Assembly (NCBI GenBank): GCA_002633005.1
Contig: NMRA01000019.1
Location: forward strand, 1,065,942 to 1,129,941
Direction of reading: 5' to 3'
DNA length: 64,000 nucleotides
Origin: Phoronis australis
Lineage: Eukaryota > Phoronida > Phoronidae
The notes under the pieces were generated by a model. The model made no database searches. It was not told the origin of the DNA and saw nothing but the letters and a program-made list of their open reading frames with translations. Position 1 is the first letter of the stretch. Each line of letters starts with the position of its first letter. Made by a program: the position numbers and the translations under genes. Positions 55,187 to 64,000 of this stretch are shown here, piece by piece.

Positions 55187-58100
55187 TCAATATTTCTCTG
55201 CCATGATTGCCACAACTAGGGCTGACCATCCTGTGAATGGATGACATCCCTTGCCCTGTCCAGTCTTGTCATCATACTGCTCCCATATGTAGCCTGTCTG
55301 CCTGTAGTTCTTCAATATATTCTGGACCAGATTCCGCCTGAGATCTGTGTACAAGTTTCGTGCCACCTCTTGGTGAGGGCCAGTAGTGTGTGCGTAGTGG
55401 TGCAGCGCTGAGCAGGCTAGATAATTGACATTGATCCAGATGGCGCCACGCCAGTATGGTGGATCATGCTCCGTGTTATACCTATTATAAAATTTGGAAT
55501 TACGGGCGATCGATCGGAGACCATAGCTCGTCCATAAAAGATTCTGGTCCCTCATATCCTGCAGAATTATTCCTAATTTCTCTGAGGTAGGTTCAATGAT
55601 TTTCAACAGTAATGGAAATAAACTGACATATCCAAAAGAATCAATAAATCTATACTTGGGCTCTTCAACCACATAACGTATTTTGTCTTGCTGTTGAGGA
55701 GGAGGCCTCTGACCTGGTTTTGGTTGTGGGGGAGGCGGCCGTTTGAGCTTGCAATTGTCTGTGTGTAGACCCCAATCCGCGTACATCTTGGTCTTGGGAG
55801 ACCAGTGTAGTGTGTTGAGCAGATCATTATCTGTGAGGTAACGATGTGTGGACTCATAGTCATCCGACGATTCACCTAATGTCTTGGCAATGTCTGTCAT
55901 AACACCTGAATAAAATGAATCATTTGGAGTTATAAAACACTGACTACTTCCCAGGATAGGACACGCACAACAACAAGGCAAAACTAAACAACAAATTAAA
56001 GGAAGTTTTGAACCATAACAAAATTACGCTTACATCTACCTAAAACGTGGACTCCTAGCAGACAAATCATTGGTCTCACCTGACGCCAGCGCCATCCAAC
56101 AGCGGAGATCAAGGTGACGTTCATCGGCAGTGGGATGAGATGCGCGCGGATAGTCATCCAAACCCGATGTCAGAGTCTTTGGGTTCAGCTCTTTGAAAGC
56201 ATCGGGATTTCTTCCACGCCAGTGATATGTGAATGGAGCGACACCTATTTGTGTCGTGTTGAACCAATTAAACCACCTCTTGAGCCGAGGGAATATATTT
56301 TTTAGATACATCTTATCTCTTGGCTTAGCACTGTTAATGAGATCCTTGACAATGTGTTGGAGAGGCAGGAACAATGTTGGTGGATTTGCATTCTCATTTT
56401 TCTGCACAACAAACTCTGCAGGTACTTTAGCACGAGCCTCTGCACCAAGGATCTGCTCCCTGGGTATCCAGCCGTCGACGTTCATCAAATCTAGCCAATG
56501 TCCAACAATGTCCATGGAGATCTCCTGATCCCAGGTACGGATCAAAATGTTGTGGAATCCTTCATCCCACAAGAAGCCTCTCGGGAAAAAAGATCGTGAT
56601 GGAACGCCAGAGTACAATGGAGCTGCCCAATAGGGCACAGGTTCTTTGTTGTATTTCGATTGCACTGCCGACTGTCCATAAAAATATCCAACACCGCCAA
56701 TCATATTACTCAAAGCAGCACGGGCCATTATGATTTCCTCTCTCTGGTAGCCTTTCTGTTCCAGTGCGAATAACTGATTGAACTTCCCTGTGAAGGCAGA
56801 TACCTTTTCACCAAACAGCTTATTGAATTCTTCCCCAATTAGCGGGTTGGGGCGATCTCGTACACTCCCAGAGAGGAACTGTACCTCCATAGTAAATGGG
56901 AGAGAGACAGTGACCTGATGCATGATAAAGTTGGGGCGCGCGTCTCCGTCTTTTGGGAGAACCTGGCCACCAAGAGCAACATAAGACGGTGGAGATCTTT
57001 CCTTCCACTGCTTCATGGTCATACCTGAAACAGAACATAGTTGACACAAAGGGAAACAAGTCATAAAACTTTGATTCACTTCACCAGCCTATGGGCCAAT
57101 GCAAACGTATACCCACGAGTTAACCTATTTGCCTCAACTGAACGATAGATGAGCCGACAGCTCACGTCAGGGTGTGAAAATACAACAACAATGTTCTGGC
57201 CACTAGTTATATAGAATTCAATTGTTCTTGTCTTGACACGAGCTGTCTGCTCAGCTTTCGATCACTTTGGAAATACAGCAATTGAATGAACTAGCCACTG
57301 GTTCATTCAATAGTTCTCAGCTTGTCGTGATTTGTCTTCACAGCTATCGTTCACTTGAGACAGACAGCTCAGTTCATAATTCTCCCCACCTACAGTGGCC
57401 CTACAATACAGGCTTGTGAAGCATAGTCACTTACAACTTTTCATTTTGCCACTCATTTTGCCACTCAAAATTACACCTTTCCTCCTGCTTCCAATACTTG
57501 ACATTATCAATGCATTGCAGCTGAATGCCATGTTAAGCTTCTATCAATATGTTCCCGCATGAATGATACGCTAAGCTTGTTATGTCACACAGACCTTTTT
57601 CAAACCTAGAATGGCACGAATAAAACATAAATCTTATTTCGTTGATGAAATAGTTGCAGTTGCTAAAACAAATAATTTCATCACACTCATTCAGGCTACC
57701 TAAACAACACGCTATCATGGTCACCTAGTTTCTTTCTCAGTTCGTCGACTCAAAAACTCCAGGCCACACTCTCAAGCACAGTGAACCATCTGCCAAACAC
57801 AAGGCCAGCCTCAAAGCTTAGGGACCCAAAAAATCAATCTATGCTCGCACTCAAAAACACTGTGCACGGATTCCAGGCATTCATGCCGTGATGGGTGGTA
57901 AGAGGGACATATTTGTGTGTTGGTGATATATGCTTATGGTATGTGAGTGTTGCAGAGTCAGTACTGGGATCGTGTTTATGAACTACATAACAATTATAAG
58001 AAATTCCATGCATAGATATTCATTTCTAAACTCATTTATTGTTGGCAATTTTTTGTTAAAAACATTAATTGCTTTGTCTAATTAAAATGCCAATCAGGCA

Positions 58101-61100
58101 CTAAGTAAATTCCTTGCAAAACTCAAAACATAACATAGAGCTAGAATAGCATGCGCAGACCTCGAGTCACTTAACAACCTGACAAAAAAATCTGAAAACC
58201 CTTTTTCAAATTAATAATGTAATTGCACCCAAAATAAGTACGCTCAACCATGCAAAGTGGGAAAGTAAACTCTATTGGGATTTTCTACAGTTTTTCACTA
58301 ACAGGCTCCTCAAGCAAATTCCCATGGGTCTATCTTTGGAAATATAGGCCATGAGGGGAGCAAAAATGATTTAAGGGCCACTTATGATTATGTAAGGCCT
58401 TATAGACATGTGTCAGCTTTAATAAAAAAACATTTAGAAAACTGTGTCTGGTTTAAATCACTTAAGTTCACAGTATCGGAAAGTGAAAAGACTGTAGATT
58501 TTGATTTTAGACTTTTACACAATCTGTGTCTTCTTGGTAAAAGTCAAAAGCAATGAAATTAATATTATTAAAAGATGACCAAATTCAATTTGATAATAAT
58601 AAATGTTCAAAACGAAATTTCAAAAATGCTTTACAGTTTTCTAAATCATCATTTGTTTTTGTTTCCTGCAACTTGTTAAAATTTTTTTTCTTGATATCCC
58701 TCGTGCAAAAATGGAACATTTTAATCAGAATTCCTAAAAACGTTTTGGAAAACAGTGCATAAACCACAGTATCCAAAAGTTTCAAATGAACTCATTAAGT
58801 CATTTCTGAGATGTGATGGCCAGAAGACATCCAAATTTGGAATTTTTGTAGGGTCCTGCATAACCTCAAAGAGTTAATAAACTATACTCACCTCTCAGCA
58901 CAGCATCATTCAGCTTGTCCAAACCACTAGCCTGAGTGACCAGGTAGTTAGATGCCTTCAGGTTTGATGTCGACTTGGGGAACTCTATCTTGAACTCTCC
59001 TAACTCCTCAGTTCTCCCCAAGATGGTCGTCAGTCGACCTTTCTCAGTTCTGTAGTCTAGCTCTCCTTGACCATCAAGAGCTGCGTAGAACATGAGCGAC
59101 ACAAATACTGAAGAGTTGTCCTGTACCTGAAACAAACACGTATATGATGAACGAAACAGGGGCACACAAGCAAAGTGGACATACATTTGTAGGTGAGGAG
59201 ATACCACAAACAGACAGTATGCAAAAGCATAACTTTCCAGTCCGTACATGAATTACTAAAAAAGCAACTTTACTTTTGCACTTTTGCACTTAACTGCTAA
59301 TAAATTGACAAAATGAACATTTTCCACACACGTAAGGTTAACTAGGACCTTAATAAACGACCTCAACTCGAAGTCAAACATCAAAAAACTATGCTTTGTC
59401 AATCATTAAAAGTATGTATTTTCTGAAAGGAGAAAGATCAAGGATTCTAAAAACATGCTTCTTACTACCTACCGTGTCTTTATTATTGTCACATGACCAT
59501 GTTTTTAAAGTCAAATTTTCATGTGCAAGAAAGGTACATTCATAGCAAAATAACCCCCAAAAATTAGGTCCAATTCAATTTTTGTGTTTTCTTTGTTAGA
59601 TTGTAAGAGAGAATGAAGAGAACTTTTAACATTAATAATAAAACCATCTTTCTGAAATGCAAAACAACTTCAATTACCCATTTCATCGCACTTGTTTCTG
59701 TCTACCTTCATCTTAAATCCCATTCTTTTATAAGTCACCAGATATACACCCCATAATTGAGAATTTCCAAACGAACCCTTAGACTTTTAGGTTACATTTC
59801 AGGTACAATTTCTTGGAAATTAGGGGTTAAAACAGAAATGGATAAACTTTTCTTCAGATAATTATTATATTTCTGAGCAAACATCTTTATGATAAGGAAA
59901 GGGAACTAATCCTGTCATTAACTTACTTTTGGCACCAAAATATCTGCCTCTAATTAATTTAGGTCAATACCATTGTTCATCTCTGCATTCTGTATCTGCA
60001 TTCTGTATCAAACACAGGGGAGGCTATGTTACTTTGCCTGCAATACCTGAGGTAAGACAGAGAATTTTGCAGTCCAGTCCCCCCCATGGTCACCACCAGG
60101 TCTCTTAACGAAGTCTGTCAGAATGACAAAGTTTCTGTCAACGATTTCTTGACGTCCAAATGACCGCCCATCATGGTGGGTCCAACCATAACGATACAAG
60201 TTGTCACCTGGTGAACAATAAACTAGCTTTAATTTATGAGTGTGTAGATCAGCAACAGTTACACAGTTATCGTAACATCACACCAACGGAGAGGGGGTAC
60301 TTACTAAGAGGTCCTAAATGAAGAATGGGTCCTGTTTCTGTCATATGAACAGCAAAAAGCTGATCAACAACATGACAGAGTCTTGATGATAATGGTCCCA
60401 AGGGAATATCAGTACTGAATGCATCGTTACAGTTGGAAACATCATCTCATTAGGATGTGTTACTGAATTTCAAGCTCCTCATTGAAGTCTGGTGTGAAAC
60501 GGTGAAAATTTGAACCTTAAAAGTTTTGAAAATATGCACATTTTAGAAGGACGTAATAACTTGTAATTTCCCATTTCACACAACCAGTTTGAACTTAAAA
60601 TTGTGTTTGAATTAAGAAAATGGAATTAGTGTCCCAAAAATGTCTAGCAATGTTTTGACTGTGATGCTTCATCAGCACTAGTCTGTAGTTATGCAGATAC
60701 ATTACCCAAAATTCATTACAAAGGTTCAACTTCTTGCTGCATTCTGTCACATTTCGACAGTTCAAGGTTAACAGCTGAATGTTGACACATGCCATTTGCT
60801 TATATTAGGTATGAGCTGGTGAACAAAAGGTACTAGACACAATGGTCTGCAACAGATTATAGTGTCTTATGAGTTACCATAAAATGTTACAGCCCCAAAA
60901 AAGTTTACCTTGCTCGCACCAATGCCTAATAGGTGGAGCCCCCTGTACAACCCCTTGAGTGAACCACATCAGTCCAGTCACAACGGATCGCGGACTACGC
61001 GTCTTCAAGCCAAAGTACGTTCCTGGACGATATGTGCCCCAGAATCTCTCCGGGTCAACGGCAGCTGAAGTTCCGTTCTTTGGAACAACTAACGCCCCCT

Positions 61101-61374
61101 CAAATGGTTGATGGATACGTTCCCTCAACATGTTCTGATACCAGAAATAATACACGAGAGTCGGGGTGATTGTCATGATCAAGATTCCGATGAGTAAACC
61201 AAATTTGTCTAGCCCTGGTGGAGCTGCCTCTGATGACTTCCGTCGCCTCATTGGATGCTTCCGTATCTTGACCACAGGTGTCCCATTCTCCTCTTCCTGG
61301 CCTTCAGTGGGTGTGATACGCTGCCTGACATTTTGGTGCCCCGACTTGGAAAGTGAAGTTTTCTTCTTTCCCAT
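55187..61374 (-). CDS. MOGS: Mannosyl-oligosaccharide glucosidase (ER glucosidase I, GH63), 841 aa
   Basis: Type II ER membrane enzyme that removes the outermost alpha-1,2-glucose from Glc3Man9GlcNAc2, the first N-glycan trimming step. Five coding exons in transcript order: 61374-60909, 60207-60047, 59126-58892, 57024-56080, 55905-55187 (TGA). Phases agree and give 841 aa, close to human MOGS (about 837). The ATG at 61374 follows an in-frame TGA, so the start is well set; a 5' UTR splice acceptor seems to lie at about 61404. Residues 1-57 are basic and cytosolic (RKHPMRRRKSS), and 59-79 are the signal anchor (GLLIGILIMTITPTLVYYFW). Then come FWGTYRPGTYFGLKTRSP, RSFFPRGFLWDEGFH and the glucosidase I signature ERHLDLRCW (about 589-597). 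Near the end are YWRGAIWINVNYLACSALHH, GYIWEQYDD and GWSALVV. Family identity is clear. Confidence 0.96.
58776..58866 (+). repeat. Dispersed repeat family C, copy 2
   Basis: Segment of MOGS intron 3 ending just before exon 3's donor side. It shares AAAGTTTCAA, CTGAGATGTGATG, CCAAATTTGGA, GGGTC and GCATAAC with 38071-38153. It is short and diverged; the family call is tentative. Confidence 0.5.
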
Positions 61375-63100
61375 GTCTCCAGGTTTGGACAATCACACCA
61401 GTCCTGTTAAAATAATTCAGTCCGACCATCATACATGAGACATTTAGGGTGATGCATTGACTTCTAAGGAAATGACAATAAGTTAACGAGTGATTGGGAT
61501 TTTCTTTCACTGCTTTTTAGCTGGGGGAACAAAACAACATTGCTTACATAAGAAGCCTTGATTTTTACAGCCGACCTCTCTTGATAAAATGCTTTTAAAG
61601 AAAAATTCCAGACATACCTTTTTAGCTGATCGAATGAAGAAACAGAACCAGAACCAGCACTGAACTTTTGTATGGAAAAAATCCTGATCATGGAAAATAC
61701 GAAAAATTCATGTGATCATCAAGGATTTTTCAAAGATAGTTTTATGATTCTGTCAATATTTAAATAGTTTATTATGAAATTTGATCTTTGGTGACAATGA
61801 TTGGTATTAACGTTAAAAGTCTCAACTAAGATCAAATCTAACGGCTCTTTGGAAGATCTACATATTAATACAGTTGACCTTGTTGCATAACAAATGACTA
61901 CACCATTGTGAATGATTAAACAAGCATGGGTTTTTGAGTCCCCAGTTGCATGAAATGAGTCCCAAATCAGGGACTCAACTAACTTCCCTAAATCGACTGC
62001 ATATATGTGGACTTGTGAAAACACTGCTTCTTATATGCTGTTTCAGTTTCATTACTAAGTCAGTTTTTGGCTTTAATACAAAACAAGAGTGAATTCTACA
62101 TTAGATTCTCAACATTAGTAAAAATAAGTAGCGAAATTTCCATGCAAACGCCCCTAAAATTAAGGAATAAGTCCCTATTTATCTTCATGGACCTGAGTGC
62201 TCAGATTTTAGCAGCCAGCTGTATGAAGACTGTCGTCAAAAAAAAAAAGAAAATATAATCAGTCACAGGAAGCTTACAATAAAGATAATATGATACTAAA
62301 ATATTACATTCGTGAGTAAAGTCTGAAGACCGACACACATACGCAGATAAGCAGATTAAATCTAGGGAGCTAGCCGGTTTAGTTAGCGTCCCTAATTTGG
62401 GACTGATTCTTGCAACATTGCAACCGGGGCCCCAGCCCCCAGTCTGTGAGATCCAATTTGATGTCCGTTATTCATTGGAGAAAACAGGTTGTCAAAATGC
62501 AACTAGTGACAGTGTGCCTACGCCATCAATCATTCTAACACGGCAGCAGATGTAGCATATGAGGTCTACGACTACGGCCACGGTCGCCACGCCACAGAGT
62601 ACGCTGCGAACAGTGCGAATCAAGACGGAGCAGGGTCAAATTGTTGCCACGACAATGAAAGGAGGGCTTAAAAATGACTGACAGAGACTGCAAGCTCCAT
62701 TACCATTGATGCCTACAACGTAATACAACTGTATTTTGCAAAGATTATCGACATTTATCAACAAATTAGATCTACAAACTCACACTCACAAGCCACCGGT
62801 TGAACTCGACGTCGCCACCTTCAGGCGAAATCGAACATATGTAGAGCGCCACGCTTCGGTGTTCTCTTACAGCGCTCTCATTTGCTGGCCGGCGAGGACA
62901 CTGAGTTGCCCCAGGGCTGAAGAAGGTATTTCTACGGGACTACTCTGTTAGTAGAAAGGGTTTGATAGATGGAATCAAAAAGTTGTTTAACATAACTGGC
63001 ATGCAATCCCGTTTTCAAAATTTGATTACTTGTAACATAATAGATGCTAAAAACAAACTATTTGAATACGCGAAACCGGCATTGGGCTGAATCTGTTGTA
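61375..63100. promoter_or_regulatory. MOGS upstream region with probable 5' UTR intron and promoter
   Basis: A good acceptor (TATTTTAACAG then GACTGG, minus strand) lies about 30 bp upstream of the MOGS ATG, so a non-coding first exon should lie further upstream. Sequence between about 62390 and 62940 is richer in CpG and GC (CGGGGCCCCAGC, GCCACGGTCGCCACG in either strand) than the surrounding DNA. It is the likeliest promoter zone, but the first exon cannot be placed from sequence alone. No coding exon was recognised here. Confidence 0.4.
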
Positions 63101-63139
63101 ACTACTAAAACCCAAGTTAAGAACCTACATTTTACTTAA

Positions 63140-63670
63140 GCACGAGTTTTTAACTGAGCCGTATGCAAAGATTAATTTATCTCGTTCCGAGCGGTCTCTT
63201 CTGGCTCAGCTTAGAGCAGAAAATCTCTCATTGCACTTAGAAACTGGTGGTTATGTAAACACTCCTGTAAGTGCATGAATTTACTTTGCTTGTGTTAAGA
63301 CTCTGATTCTGTGGAGGATGAGCACTTTGTGTTTGACTGTTCTCATTATAACTCACGGAGGTCTATTCTGTTAAATAATGTTTCACTTCAAATCCCGAAC
63401 TTTGTAGATTTCGGTAGATTAGAGATACGTTAAAACTGCTATTTCAGTACTTCCCTAGACAATTTGCCAAATACATCAAGTCTGCTTTTGAACTTAGAAA
63501 CCGACGCATTTATCAGTGTTAGGCCTACATCTGAGTTGTGTGGTTAAAGTGACTAATAAGCCCAACTTGCCTGGGTTCTTATCTTTCTTACGAATGTTAT
63601 ACCTATAACTGTTTGGTTTAATTGTACTTGTCACTATAATAAATAAATACTAATACTAATACTAATACAC
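63140..63670 (+). mobile_element. LINE (non-LTR retrotransposon) 3' end, broken reverse transcriptase tail
   Basis: In one plus-strand frame EPYAKINLSRSERSLLAQLR, LSLHLETGGY, then after stop codons EDEHFVFDCSHYNSRR match the C-terminal zinc-binding region of many LINE polyproteins (RSLLAQ.R.GILPL..ETGR...C..C...EDE.HF...C..Y...R). Two stops (near 63280 and 63297) break the frame, and the CxxC part is decayed. The copy ends in a short tandem tail, AATAAATAAATACTAATACT then further ACTAAT units (about 63638-63668), typical of LINE 3' ends. It is a dead 5'-truncated copy; the clade is undetermined. Confidence 0.75.
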
Positions 63671-64000
63671 GCAATTTCAGTAACTAGATCAATAAAACAT
63701 ATATCGAACTATTTCGGATGCCGGATTTTCGAACATATGTCAGTTCATTCTCAACATAGAACTGTAGACCGATCGTCCAATTTGACCAAAACTGAGTAAG
63801 AGCGCGCAAGGTACGGCTATACTAGACTGCAGTTGGGGGTAGTTCGGGGAAACTCGGACCGGGCGGTAAAATTCGGATCAGCCGTGTTGACTGCAGGAAC
63901 ATGCACTGATACGCCGTAAAATGTAGCAATTTCGTAAGTTACATTTTACGTTGCTAGGCCCCTCTTAACAACTTGTTACATTTTATGTATTTGTCATATT
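63671..64000. other. Unannotated right edge with a small hairpin
   Basis: No gene seen. GTAAAATGTA at about 63915 and TACATTTTAC at about 63940 form a perfect 10-bp inverted repeat around a 14-base loop. A short stretch near 63836-63890 is GC-rich. The next gene, if any, is outside the window. Confidence 0.5.

Noticed and set aside
61375-61392. MOGS start six codons upstream (SKPGD before MGKKK)
   Set aside because: That codon is TTG preceded directly by an in-frame TGA; the first ATG is at 61374.

Overview
This is nuclear DNA from an animal: every recognisable gene is split by GT-AG introns of a few hundred bases to about 6 kb, there are no operons, and the base composition is AT-rich. The proteins are close to vertebrate orthologues, and the gene order resembles human 10q24. 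That suggests a bilaterian, perhaps a non-vertebrate deuterostome such as a hemichordate, amphioxus or echinoderm. This assignment is an inference from protein similarity and synteny only; a lophotrochozoan cannot be excluded.

Five genes were rebuilt by joining exons with consistent splice phases. (1) The first coding exon of a mitoferrin (SLC25A28/37-type iron carrier), minus strand, 1367-1516; the rest lies off the left edge. (2) A BOD1L1-like gene, plus strand, 2186-14945, 9 coding exons, 1174 aa, starting head-to-head with mitoferrin. (3) SUFU (Suppressor of fused), minus strand, 44552-19806, 12 coding exons, 467 aa. (4) ACTR1 (centractin/Arp1 of dynactin), plus strand, 45122-52438, 10 coding exons, 376 aa, head-to-head with SUFU across 569 bp. 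(5) MOGS (ER glucosidase I), minus strand, 61374-55187, 5 coding exons, 841 aa, convergent with ACTR1. The genes serve separate pathways: mitochondrial iron import, chromatin and replication fork biology, Hedgehog repression, dynein transport and N-glycan trimming. Their link is positional. The SUFU/ACTR1 head-to-head pair matches the arrangement of human SUFU and ACTR1A, so it is likely an ancient bidirectional unit.

Introns and intergenic DNA carry many repeats. These are a PIF/Harbinger-like MITE with TTA target duplications, a 516-bp CAGGG-ended element, a 2.4-kb pogo/Tigger-like element with subterminal GGTTAA-CGCCC repeats, a short foldback MITE, two tRNA-derived SINE-like copies, a LINE 3' end near the right edge, three two-copy dispersed families, and minisatellites with 24-, 35- and 48-bp units.

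The two most unusual structures are a roughly 2-kb composite array in SUFU intron 7 whose recurring words look like CTCF binding sites, and a 71-bp unit repeated three times just before ACTR1 exon 7 that copies the splice acceptor and the first 32 bases of that exon. I saw no rRNA, tRNA gene or CRISPR array.
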